Assembly: GCA_036023115.1 (NCBI GenBank) | Contig: JAYKKT010000079.1 | Coordinates: 8,169,501-8,233,500 of the forward strand | Source: Brasenia schreberi | Lineage: Eukaryota; Streptophyta; Magnoliopsida; Nymphaeales; Cabombaceae | Direction: 5' to 3' | Length of the DNA: 64,000 nt | Part shown: positions 32,987 to 44,441 of the stretch, one piece after another | Layout of the letters: each line of letters opens with the position of its first letter | Numbering within the stretch: position 1 is the first letter of the stretch | Notes under the pieces: model-generated | Told to the model about the DNA's origin: nothing | The model's input: the letters and a program-made list of their open reading frames with translations, nothing else | Database searches by the model: none | Position numbers and translations under genes: made by a program

Positions 32987-35900
32987 GAAATCCCATGAAT
33001 TTCTCAAACCAACCTGGTTTTGTAAAAGCAGCCTCAAAGGGCTATTTTGAGTTTGGAAACCCAGGAGCCTTCCAGACAACCCTGTACAGATGTTTTGAAC
33101 TTTTATATGTTTTAAATATGTATAATATGTTTTAAAAATTGTTAAAATATGTTTTGAAACCCCACAAAGCAAGCTTGGCCTGATCAAAGCAGGACTAGAA
33201 GAGCTAAAGAGAGCCCACAACCAGAGCACATGTCGATCCCGGCACAGCAACTCTCGTATTGAATCCATCCCCAGGATCTCGAATGTCCAAGACCCTGTTA
33301 TCAGCAAACATCTTTTGAAGTCATCTTCGGAAGGTGAAAACAGAAGCGGACGATCATGTTGGCGAAGACCCAACGCAGACGGAGTACTGATGCTGTCAGA
33401 CCCCGCACAAACCGTTCATTTTGAACACGGCCTGAAGGAGTCAGAATTCAGTTTGGAGTGGATCTGGACCATATATATCCATATCCCAATCCAAACCTAT
33501 GTGTGGACTTGGATTTGGATCCAGAGATCCAATCCAATATCCACATCCATGGCCCACATCACCTTCTCATAAATGGAGGTGGGGCCCACTTGAAATTCAC
33601 GTGGGATTATGGGCATGAGAGAGAGTGGAGGAGGAAAAGATTTGAAGGTTGATTGTAATTAAGCTTGACTTGTGTGTCAAGTTTGGGGTTAATCATGTGG
33701 GTTAGCCTAATTAGCATGGGTTTAAGCTTGTATTAGCCAAAACCTAACCTAGGGCTGCACCAACATGATGCAACAAGGTCTATGGGTTATGCAAAGGGAG
33801 CTTCCTAACCGAATCCTAAGTAAAAACCCCTAATCCTAGCCTTTTACCTTAATCCCAACCTAAACCTAGCCTAATCACCTAACCCACTTCCCTAATCCCG
33901 GCCTAATCCCAACCTAATCACCTAACCCACTTCCCTAATCCTCCCCTAGACCTAGCTTAATTCCCTTAAACCTAACCTAATCCTAGCCTAATCACCTAAC
34001 CCACCTCACTAAACCTCACCCCAAAACCAACCCACCTAGCTAAACCCTAAACCCCTAAACCACCCCACCTAAACCTAGCACACCATATACCTAAAACCTC
34101 TTTAACCAAAATATCTGGCCCCTCCTCAAAACCAGCCCACCTTATCACCACACCACCACCACCTAAACCACCTTACCACCCTCCAAATACCAGCCCCAAC
34201 CGCCATCTCCAAACCTATATAAACCCCCCCTAGTGGGCGGGTTTTTCAAGCCTTTTCCACCTTGGCCCAGCCGACCTTGGCCAATCTCCTTCCAGCCGAG
34301 CCTTCCACCTTGCTCCACCTGCACCACTTCCATCCGGCCAGCTCCACGTCGCCACCACCTCCCGGCTGAATCCCATCCACCCAAAGCACCCGGCTGCCCT
34401 TCTTCCACGCACCAACTCCCTTCTTCATCCCTTCGGTTAGTACTCTACACCCAACTCCATCTCCTCTTCACTCCCCCTCCACTCTCAACCACCCATACCA
34501 CCACTACATCACCCCATTACAGCCACCCGCCACCCTTACCCATTCGGCCAGACCTACCCCTTTACATCACCCCATCCCCTAACTACCCTAGTGATACCCG
34601 GCTACCCTACCTTGCTCCCTAGGACCTGCCCCTTTCAACTCTTTGTCATCCGCTAACCCCACCTTCTGCAGCACCGTAGCTAGCCCCCTTCCCATTCTTG
34701 ATATCCCCCTAACTACCCTAGCACCCGGCCACCACTTAATTATCCCTAGTCGGCCACCCCAGCCGACTACACCAAACCCATTCGGCAGCCACCCCATTTC
34801 CCTTAGGCATTCCCTTTAGGCTCCCCACTTAGCGCCACCTTTCCTAACACCACACTATCCCTTAGTGACCCTCTTTAGTCACCTTAGCCCAAAGCACCAA
34901 GGCAGCACACTCCTAGCAGCCGGCCGACGAACTTCAAGGCGCCCTTCCCGCGCACCCAAGTCACCCGGCCAGCATCTCCCCTTGCCGTTCCATTCCGAGG
35001 AGCTCCCTCTTGCAGCCCAAGGCGAAGCCAAGCCTACGCTCAAGCAAGTCACCTCCGGACCAGCTATAAGTAAGTGCCTAACTCGGTCCTTAGTTGTAGA
35101 CTTGCTTAAGTTAATTTAAATTTGATACGGGGTTGTAATAACAGAGCATAGTCTCCCCCCGCTTGTAATAACATGGCTTGACACACCCACACACACGTGC
35201 ACTTGAGCCTACCTCGCTCTTAGTTGTGCACGATTTTGAACACACACGGGCCTAATCAGCCCCTTTAGATATAAGTTATGTATATACTTTAAGTTGCGTA
35301 GGGTTTTTCTTGAGTTGGGTGTGTTGTCTTTAAATTCTCGCACTCACACACATTAAGCTTCCGCTCTTATTTGCAAGACCCAAGTAAGGGCCGTGTTATA
35401 TTATTCTTGGGTTTAATTTCATGTTGTGTGCGTAGTACTTCAATTCAAGCACTCACACACATTGAGCTTTTGCTCTTATTCCCAAGACCTTAGTTAAGGC
35501 CATATTGCAATTTCTATTTGGGTTTAATTTCATGTTGTGTGCGTAGTACTTCAATTCTAGCACTCACACACATTGAGCTTTCGCTCTTATTCCCAAGACC
35601 TTAGTTAAGGCCATATTGCAATTTATATTTGGGTTTCATTTGAAGTCGTGTGTGTTGTCTTTACATTTTCACACGCACCCACATTGAGCCTTCGCTCTTA
35701 TTTGCAAGACCCAAGTAAGGGCTCATATATACTATATACGTATTTCCCTTTTGGCTATGTCTTTTCAATTTGGGCTTTAAGGTTCAGCTGTGTGCGTAGT
35801 CTTTCAATATATACACGGCACACACTTGCACAATTGAGCCTTTCCGCTCTTAAGATATAGCCGTATTTCCCTTTTGCAATTTCCCTTCGGCATTTACATT

Positions 35901-36465
35901 ACAAGTCATTTCCCTTCGGCATTTACATTACAAGTCATTTTCCTTCGACATTGTCTTTTAAATTCGGGTTTTCCCTTTAGAGTAGCGTGAGTTTGCATTG
36001 CATATACGCCATACCACGAGTTAGGATGCATATTTCATCAAATCAAACCCCATACTCTCGCTCAAAGTCGCCACATCTTAGTGGAGTGTTCATAACACAC
36101 ACCTACGTGGCCCGAAAAGGGATAAAAAGAAAGACTTAGGCACGTGCAAATCTATGTGATCTAAAATCTGAAACCATACCAAAAGGACCCGAATCAAACA
36201 CCTCGAACCGCTTTCGTAGGTTTTCTCCACTCAAAACTCGATTTTAAAAGCGTACAGACTGACCCTTGTGCATCGGTGCAATAAGGTCTGCGACGACAAG
36301 AGCTTGCTTGCTCACAGTCGTCATGTTAGAAGTCAGGTTTTAGAATATATCTTCGCTAGCTTAATAAGCTAGCTGGCATGCCCTGTTTGTTTAAATAGGA
36401 CTTAGGCACACGAAAAGGTTCGTTCTAGCCTAGGAACCAGGAAGCGGAAATTTTCTGCGTCTATA
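32983..36465 (+). repeat. Tat-2 5' LTR (5' tip missing)
   Basis: It begins CCCCGAAATCCC, lacking the TGTAAACA tip, and ends TTTTCTGCGTCTATA (terminal C to T change). TATA box at 34216-34223, telomere-like stretch about 33740-34080, four monomers (about 35350-35710) and hairpin near 36355. Partner 44442-47916 is very similar. Confidence 0.92.
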
Positions 36466-36607
36466 GTAGTTTGGCACGCCTGGTGGGATGTGAGTCTTTT
36501 AAAGTCGAGTCACTCTAGGAAACTTGCGAAAAGATTTTCAAAGAGGTATTGTTTTTAACTCTTTTTCCTTTACTTGTACTTAGGAATTTTTAAAAAGTTT
36601 TGAAAGC

Positions 36608-39477
36608 ATGTCAAAATCCAACCCAAGTGAAGTGTCGAGCCAAGGCTCATGTGCATCAAGTTCTCACTCTAGGAGGATTTTGAAAAACAAGATCAAACTA
36701 GACGAGATCGAGGACTTGAGAAGGGAATTCGAGGCCAAAATCAATGCTCTCAGCCAAGAGGCTGAAGTAGGCGATTCATGTTCATCAAACGGTGAACAAA
36801 GGGCCAAGAAAAAATCTGAAAAACCTCGCAAGCACAAAGAGGCCTCCGTAATGGAAGGCAACCAATACCACGAGTCCTTCACACAAAAGGACCGTAAAGC
36901 CCTGCAGCAGCTGCTAAAAGGGCAAAATAAAGAGAAAAAGAGTTACGCCGTGTCTGATTTCCTTCCTATGGATTACAAAATAGACAGTGATGATGAAATA
37001 CCGAACTTCCATCAGTATGATGGCATGGGAGACCCTAGGTCTCACTTGCAACTTTTCTCGCGTCGAGCCCATAAGAAGAAAAAGAACTCGATGAAATGGG
37101 TGTATTGGTTCCCTTTATCCCTTAAAAGCACAGCTGCCAAATGGCTGGCTTCCTACGATTTAAGCCAGTTCGCTACTTTTGAAGAGTTAGCGAACTGCTT
37201 CATGCAAAGATTTGCACATAACGTAGAAGTCATGCCGACTCTGAACACTTTAAGGGATACGAAGCAAGGCATGAACGAAGATGTACATGCCTTCATTATA
37301 CGATGGAGGTCACTTTTGGGCCAATTGCGAGAGCCCATATCCGAAGGATGTGCAGCCATGCTTATCCTGGATAACTTTAAAAGCGAGTTAAAGACCCTTC
37401 TCTCGCTCCATGAGATCTCAACTTTCCATAAGTTGATAAAAAAAGAATCCTTTTTCGAAACAAATTTGAAAAAGGGGATATACGATCACTTATGGAAAGG
37501 AAGTGCCATTTCTAAAACCCGCTTGGGAAAACCCATCACTTATGGGCTACCCACGATGGACAAAGGGGCAAAACCCCATAAAATCGCCAATGTCCGGGTG
37601 GATCCAGGCATGGCGGACACTTCCACAAATTTTGAAAAACTAGAAAATAAAAGGGAGAGGAATTTTTAAAAACCGATTGAAAAACGGGAATACACTCCAC
37701 TGGGGCAACCTGTGTCGGAGGTCCTAGACCTCCTACTTGCCCAAGGCATGATAGAACTTCCCAAAATCCCCGAAGGAGTTACTTCCAAATGAGGGTATTT
37801 AAATCGTTTTTGCAAGTATCATTGGCTCAAAGGCCATGATAGAAAACGTTATTTCTTCCTTTTAAATAAAATCGAGAACTTGATAGCGGAGGGTCGGCTC
37901 CAGGTCACTGCGGAACCTGAGCCACCTCAAGGTATCTTCAAAGAACCCTTTCCCAAGCACGCCAGTAGCAGTGGGAAAGGAAAGGAGATATGTACCCTCA
38001 CCTTTTCAAAGGAACTAGCGCAAAATTCTGAGTCTGGTCGACCCACTTGTGCGCCCACTCTTGTACTATACAAGAAGCCCGCTCAAGTCGTCATCCGGGG
38101 ACCACCAAGAGCTGAATCCCTGGCTAAACCAGTTTTGAAACTTCAAGATGCTCCTCAACTCATACTTACAGCCAAAATTTGTGCGAACCCTAGGCTGGTC
38201 GTGGGGGAAGTGATTAGATCCGAGAGGATCTATCAACCCCCGCACCTACAAAGTGCTAAAAGGGTGATCAGTGTGCCTGGCCCCTCAAAAGCATGTATTC
38301 CTGGAGTTCTGCCAAAAGCAGACAAGGGGAAAGTCGTCCTAAATTCTTATGATTTCGAAAACCACCTTTCAAAGATTCCTATCCACATGTCTATCCTAGA
38401 GCTTATACAAACTTCGCCTAGACATAGACTCGTGCTAGAGAAAATTCTAGAAAGAGGCAAGGTTGATTCAAACATAAGTCTGGAATCCTTGTCTGACCAA
38501 GTGGCCTTAATAGGAGCAAAATCGCCCATCACTTTCTCGGAAGATGATGTAAATAGACCCTACGAGTCTCATAACCAGGCCCTGCATATCGAAGTGGTTC
38601 TGAATAACCACTCTCTGGACAGGTGCCTAATCGATGGGGGAGGAGGGCTCAACATCCTTCCACTTCATGTGGTGTACCGAATCAGAGTCACCTTGACTTC
38701 TGTGAACCCAAGCCCCATCGTTATCACTGTATACGATGGGAATGCGTCTAGGCCTTTAGGATCGATCGAACTTCTGATGGAAACGGGAGGGATCACACAC
38801 ACGGGGGTGTTCCATGTCTTGGACATCCACCCCATTATAACCTGTTGCTGGGAAGGCCCTGGATACACAGTTTGTGCGCTGTGCCATCCACCTTCCATAG
38901 GTGTGTCAAGATCCCTTTCAAGGACCAAGTCGTGATGATCCTAGGTGAGAGTCACCCACAGCTTCAGGGGATCATAAACTCCCCTTGTTTGTCGAGCTCC
39001 CAGGCCCATGAGGCTAACCTGGGGCAGACCATGGTCGAGCCACCAAGGCTCGTGTTAAACAACCCTAGGAAGGTTGTATATGTGAAGGGGCCGCCTAAAG
39101 TAGGCCCCCTCCCAATTTTAACCCTTTTAGGAAGACCCAAGCATCCCCTATTTCCAAAGCCCCTAGACAAAAGGCCATACGAGCACGATATGGACGACAA
39201 CAAGTTCCAGGACCACGATTTATACTCTACATTTTTAAAAAACAAAAAATCGTGGAACATGTTGTTGAATATGGGCTACACGCCCTACAAAAGTCTAGGG
39301 GCACAAAACCAGGGTCTCCTAGAGCCCATCCTTCCTAGGGCCAACCCAAGCTGATATGGGATCGGCTATACTCCCAGAATACCGCCAAAGCCACCCCCTG
39401 TGACCACCTGGGTCAAGGGTGCCCTGGAGCCTATCCTAGAAGAGACCTATGATTTAGACCTCCTATTCCGAGTCTAA
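36608..39477 (+). pseudogene. Tat-2 gag-protease
   Basis: It starts MSKSNPSEVSS; ATG is about 28 bases after an acceptor-like TTGTACTTAG. The gag domain is open for 353 codons, to a TAA at 37667-37669 that replaces a Gln codon of Tat-3. A second stop (TGA, about 37790) precedes the zinc motif, whose last Cys is Tyr (GHDRKRYF). Protease: HIEVVLNNHSLDRCLIDGGGGLNILP. A one-base loss in the C-run near 38829 shifts the frame before LLGRPW. TGA at 39352-39354 replaces CGA. Dead copy, but all domains are present. Confidence 0.92.
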
Positions 39478-39502
39478 CCCGTAGTGTTTTCCCTTTGTAG
39501 GT

Positions 39503-40172
39503 ATGATGGAAGATCCCTTTCATAAAAATACAAAAACATTTGGAAAACTTAAAATAAAAAAAATCGAAAAAGAAGAAAAACCAAAAACAATGGAAAAACA
39601 AAAACTTGAAAATAAGTGCTTTGTATAGTTCCTAAGGTTCTTGTTTTACAAAAATGCAAAAAAAAAATCTCGAAAATACCAAAAAGATTTTGTATATAGC
39701 TGCTCCTGGTAGGACTTTGGAAAAAGATTTCGAAAGGAACGTCGTTTGCATAGCCAGACCAAAAATTTCAGAATCAATTGAAAATCCAAGTACAAAACCA
39801 GGTCTTTTGAAAACTCATGCATCAACTTCCCTCGGGTCTATAACCCACGAGAATGATCGAAGCCCAGAAGTGGATCCCCTTAAGGAAGATCCCACTTCTG
39901 AGCTCCCAGAATTTCATAAAATTCTCGATTTTGAAAGACCTTCCAATTCAGTAGGAGGAGATTTCATAAAGGTGAACCTAGGGGATGAGTCCCATCCCAA
40001 AACCATCAAAATAGGCGCATGCTTGCATAAACATGAAAGATCAGCATTCATTGCATTTCTACGAACCTATTTAGATGTGTTTGCATGGACGTATGAAGAC
40101 ATGCCGGGCATAGACCCCAGCATTGTCGAACATCGTCTTCCCTTAGATGCGGATGTAAAACCCATAAAGTAG
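39503..40172 (+). pseudogene. Tat-2 pol, N-terminal part
   Basis: It starts at ATGATGGAAG, right after the acceptor-like site. A lysine/glutamate-rich start is broken by a frameshift near 39605-39660. Then IAAPGRTLEKDFERNVVCIA to HRLPLDADVKPIK is open. A TAG at 40170-40172 stands where Tat-1 has Gln. Function of the segment before the RT is unknown; in this lineage it links protease to RT. Confidence 0.85.
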
Positions 40173-41460
40173 AAGCTTAGGAAAGTACACCCGAATGTAC
40201 ACACACAAGTCAAAGAGGGTTTAGAAGATCTGTTAAAAGCCGGATTTATAAAACCCATTGCGTATTCTGATTGGTTGTCAAATATTGTTGTAGTTCGAAA
40301 AACCAATGGGAAAATTCGAATATGCATCGATTTCAGAAACCTGAATAAAGCCACTCCAAAGGATAACTATCCTTTACCAAACATAGATTTGATAGTCGAT
40401 AGTACTGCAAATCATGAAATGTTTTCGTTTATGGATGGTTATTCAGGCTATAATCAAATCAAACTAAGTCCACGAGATCAGGGTAAGACCGCCTTCACAA
40501 CCCCATGGGGCACGTACTGCTATAAAGTCATGCCCTTTGGTGTGAAAAATACCGGCACAACATACCAAAGAGCCATGACCACGATCTTTCATGATCAAAT
40601 TCATGAGCTCGTAGAAGTGTATGTAGATGATCTCTTGGCAAAATCTAAAACCGGATGCACTCATATCGAATGTTTGCAAAAGATTTTCGAAAGGCTTAGG
40701 CTTTACAAAGTAAAGCTAAACCCTCAAAAATGTGTATTCGGGGTAGAATCTGGGAAGCTTCTAGGCTTTATGGTGAGCCAAAGGGGTATAGAAGTCGACC
40801 CCTCTAAGTGTCGAGCCATCATAGACATGGCTCCACCCTCCAATCTCACTCAAATTCGTAGCCTCCAAGGTCGATTACAGTCCGTTCGCCGATTTATATC
40901 AAATCTGGCGACTAGATGCGAACCCTTCAACAAATTGTTGAGGAAGGGCACGAAATTCTTATGGGATGACGAATGTCAAAGGTCCTTCGAGAGACTAAAG
41001 GCATACCTGGTTAATCCCCCCGTTTTGAATCCTTCGAAGCAAGGAAAACCGCTTTTACTCTACATCTCTATGCATGCGAATGCTTTAGGAGCCCTACTGG
41101 CTCAATACGAGGATGACACCCACAAGGAGTTTGCCATCTACTATATTTCGAAAACTCTCTTGGCTTATGAACGAAATTATCAAGCCATGGAGAAGACGTG
41201 CTTGGCCCTAGTCTGGGCCTGCCAGAAATTTAGACACTATTTCCTAGATCATGAGATCTGGATAGTGTCCAAGCTTGATCCAATCAAGCACTTGTTCGAA
41301 AAACCCATTCTCACGAGTAGATTGGGCAAATGGCAACTCCTTCTAATGGAGTATGACCTGAAATACCATCACCAGATCTCCATTAAGGGGCAAGCGCTAG
41401 CAGATAACGTGGCTGAGTTCCCCTTGGAGGACGCATATCCCACACTTGATGAAAAGCCTG
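40173..41460 (+). pseudogene. Tat-2 reverse transcriptase and gypsy-type RNase H
   Basis: Open from 40275, before which a stop occurs at 40170. RT motifs in order: KTNGKIRICIDFRNLNKATP, SFMDGYSGYNQI (catalytic Asp), TPWGTYCYKVMPFGVKN, the VYVDDLLAKS box at about 40616-40645, and LGFMVSQRGIEVDPSK. The RT copies element RNA into DNA. The connected RNase H (about 41040-41430) reads LLLYISMHANALGALLAQ where active enzymes have TDAS; the first catalytic Asp is absent. RNYQAMEKTCLALVWACQKF keeps the middle helix. The domain therefore looks structural rather than catalytic. Confidence 0.93.
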
Positions 41461-41925
41461 ATAAAGGCATATTGCAAAACCATTTCCAAAACCACATTTT
41501 GGCAAACAATTTTGAAAACCAAGTGTGGAAGATGCACTTCGACGGGGCACGAAACCAATGAGGGGCTGGTGCTGGGGTCATCCTCATCTCTCCTGAAAAG
41601 GGCGAGATTCCCATAGCAGTCCGCCTAGATTTTGAATGTTCCAACAACGTAGCTGAGTATGAAGCACTCATACAGGGCTTAAGAATTTCAAAAACTCTAG
41701 GGGCATCATGCATCGAGTTCTTTGGAGATTCGCTCCTTGTCATAAACCAAGTTTTGAAAATTTGGCAAGTACGTAATGAGAAACTGCTTCCATATCATGA
41801 GTTGGCCACTCGATTGGTTGAGTCCTTCCAATCATGTAAACTCACACACGTAGGAAGAGAGGACAATGGCATTGCCGATGCCCTCTCCTCCTTGGGTTCA
41901 GCCCTAAAGGTCGATCCCATTTCAG
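41461..41925 (+). pseudogene. Tat-2 archaeal-type RNase H
   Basis: The second RNase H of the Tat lineage: WKMHFDGARN (Asp, 41525 on), FECSNNVAEYEALIQGL (Glu), FGDSLLVINQ (Asp) and DNGIADALSSLGS (Asp). All four DEDD residues are kept. A TGA at 41559-41561 replaces the CGA present in the fragment at 57498-57733. The domain is thought to replace the lost activity of the gypsy RNase H. Tat-2 itself was inserted into this domain of Tat-1. Confidence 0.92.
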
Positions 41926-42169
41926 GGACCCGGTCTTTAGAAATATGGCATGCGCCCAACCCATCCACACACGATCTGGATATTTGCCAAAATAATCCAA
42001 GACTCTATTGAAAAACCCTAGTTTTACGACATAAAACAATTTTTAGAAAGTGGGGGATTCACTGAGGATGCCACATCCAAAGATAAGGCATTCATCCGTA
42101 AGATTTCGACCTGATACACCATTCTGGGTGGGGTTCTATATAAAAAGAGCTTCACTGGCATTCTGCTTA

Positions 42170-43265
42170 GGTGTATCGATCTAGAGGAGGCTAGGATAGT
42201 GATGCAAGAGTTCCACGATGGAGAATGTGGAGGTCATGTCAATGCCAACATGATGGCAATGAAAATACTTAGAGGGGGCTATTTTTGGTCCACCCTGAAA
42301 AAGGATTGCCACGATCATGTTAGGAAGTGTCATCCATGTCAAGTGCATGGGCACGCCATTCATATCCCATCATCTGCATTACATTCCGTGGTCAGCCCCT
42401 GGCCATTCACCATGTGGGCGTTTGACATCGTAGGCCCAATATTTCCAAAAGCCTCGAATGGGCATCGATTCATTTTAGCAGCCACAGAGTATTTCTCCAA
42501 ATGAGTGGAAGCCATTTTCCTAACCAACGTGCTGGGGTAACATGTGGTGGCTTTCATCCGAAGGAATATCTTGGCTCGATTTGGGGTTCCACGAGACCTT
42601 GTGTCTGATAATGGCACCCCATTCAAAAATGAGCGGATGGTTAAGTTGTGCAACACGTATGGCATAACTCACCACTTCACTTCGCCCTACTACCCTCAAG
42701 GCAATGGCCAAGTCGAAGCCACAAACAAGACTCTCATTAGTATAATTAAGAAAACCTTAGAGAAGGGTAGGACGTGGCACGAGAAGCTGGATGAAGCCTT
42801 ATGGGCTTATAGGACTTCCATCCGGACTCCCACGAATGCCACACCATTCGAATTGGTCTATGGCACAAATGCCATTCTTCCCATTCATACTCAACTGCAT
42901 TCATTCCATACATCCATAGCACTCGACCTCCCCCTAGAGACGCTTCAACATGCTAGGATGGCCGAACTAGATTTGCTGGATGAGAGGCGACTCCTTGCTA
43001 TGGATCATGCTCGTGCATACCGGCAAAGGAAAGCCCGACACTATGGCAAACACGTGAGACCTCGCCACTTTGAAGTGGGGATCTAGTTTTGAAAATCATC
43101 CACTATCGTGGCCCACATCCCCTTGGAAAGTGGTGCCCCAAGTGGGATGGACCCTATATTGTACGTGCAACCACCACGAACAACTCGTATTGGTTGATCG
43201 ATATAGAAGGTAGGAATTTAGCAGATCCTATCAATATTCAATACTTAAAGAAGTATCATGTGTAG
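42170..43265 (+). pseudogene. Tat-2 integrase
   Basis: Zinc-binding part: H-GECGGH ... HDHVRKCHPCQ (42199-42350). Core: WAFDIVGPI (Asp), LVSDNGTPF (Asp) and NGQVEATNK (Glu), so the DDE residues are all present. TGA near 42502 and TAA near 42538 interrupt it. A missing G near 43083 shifts the C-terminal end. The final block carries WDGPY (GPY/F motif) and ends KKYHV. Confidence 0.92.
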
Positions 43266-44425
43266 GATTTGTAGTAAATTCGCCATTTTTGAAAATTTTA
43301 GGGATAGCTGCTTTGAGACTTAGGAAATAAGGTTCAAAGGCAAAATCGTGTGACCCTAAGTGAGAGAATTCGCACTTGTGAAAGAGTGGAGTCTTCAAAA
43401 TCGTGGTTACATTTCAAAATCCTTCTTCTTACAAAGAAAGGTCTAGTTCAACATAGCAAGATACTTGCAAGTAGTACGTGCTATTTCTAAATAGGTTGAT
43501 CTGGAATGGATCGAGTGTAAGCTTGGGATAAGTCCTCCCCTCTTCTCTTCTCCTTCCAAAAAGGAAAACAAAAGCCCAAATAAAGGGAATTTCCCATCCG
43601 AAGTCTCTTTCCAAAAGAAAGAAACCAGAATTCAAAAGAAAAATCGATTCTCTTATGAAAAAGAGGGATTAAAAAAAAAATACTCCCAAAGGGAGACCCT
43701 CTATGGAAAAAAGGAAAAAGAGGCTAAAAAGCTCAAAAAGAGCAGTTTTCCACCTTCTACGCCTTAAACCACGGGACGCTTCAGAAGGGACCGTGGTATC
43801 TCTTTCCCATCCCTGGCTTATCCCAAGCTAAAACGTGGTTCATTTCGAGGAATCCTAAAGTAAAAATAGGATTTACTTACTTGAATTTCATCTTGTTTGA
43901 GAATTCGACGTTTCAAGTAAGGCGTAGGAATTTGAAATATACCTTGTTTTCTTATAAAACCTCCGCTAGATAAGCGAGTGTCAATACTCAAACAAGGGCA
44001 AACACGAAGAGCTCGAGATCCTTAGGATTGAGACTCAAGACAGTTGTCCCGTTTGTAAATAGTTTTTGTAAATAAATTTTGGAAAATTAAACATCGAACA
44101 GCATAGGATCTGCTCACTTGGAGCAGCAAGCCTTGTAAGCCTCGAAAGTTCGACCATATCTGGTCTCTGGGAGGTCACCACTCTTGGCACCACACCCATG
44201 TCATGCATCTGCATTCCACGCATGACACTTGCATAAACATGATCCCATTCTTAGGACCAGATTCCATGCATATCCCTTTGGCGTGATATCTCCTCCTACC
44301 AGGGTTTTAAAAGTGAGATTTTTGCTAAAGATTGGGACGATCCCATATTCTTCGTGGTTAGATCTAGGGAGACATTGAAAGGGGTGTTTGTCATCTTTGC
44401 CCTTATCCAAATTAATTTGGACAAG
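43266..44425 (+). other. Tat-2 3' noncoding region
   Basis: About 1.16 kb without a coding frame, well conserved with 49608-50767 of Tat-1. It includes purine-rich AAAAGAG tracts and an ACCACGG...CCGTGGT inverted repeat (about 43769-43797). Confidence 0.75.
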
Positions 44426-44441
44426 GCCAAAGAGGGGCATC
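44426..44441 (+). other. Tat-2 polypurine tract
   Basis: GGCCAAAGAGGGGCATC directly precedes the 3' LTR start. The same motif ends at 50783 before the Tat-1 3' LTR. Confidence 0.7.
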
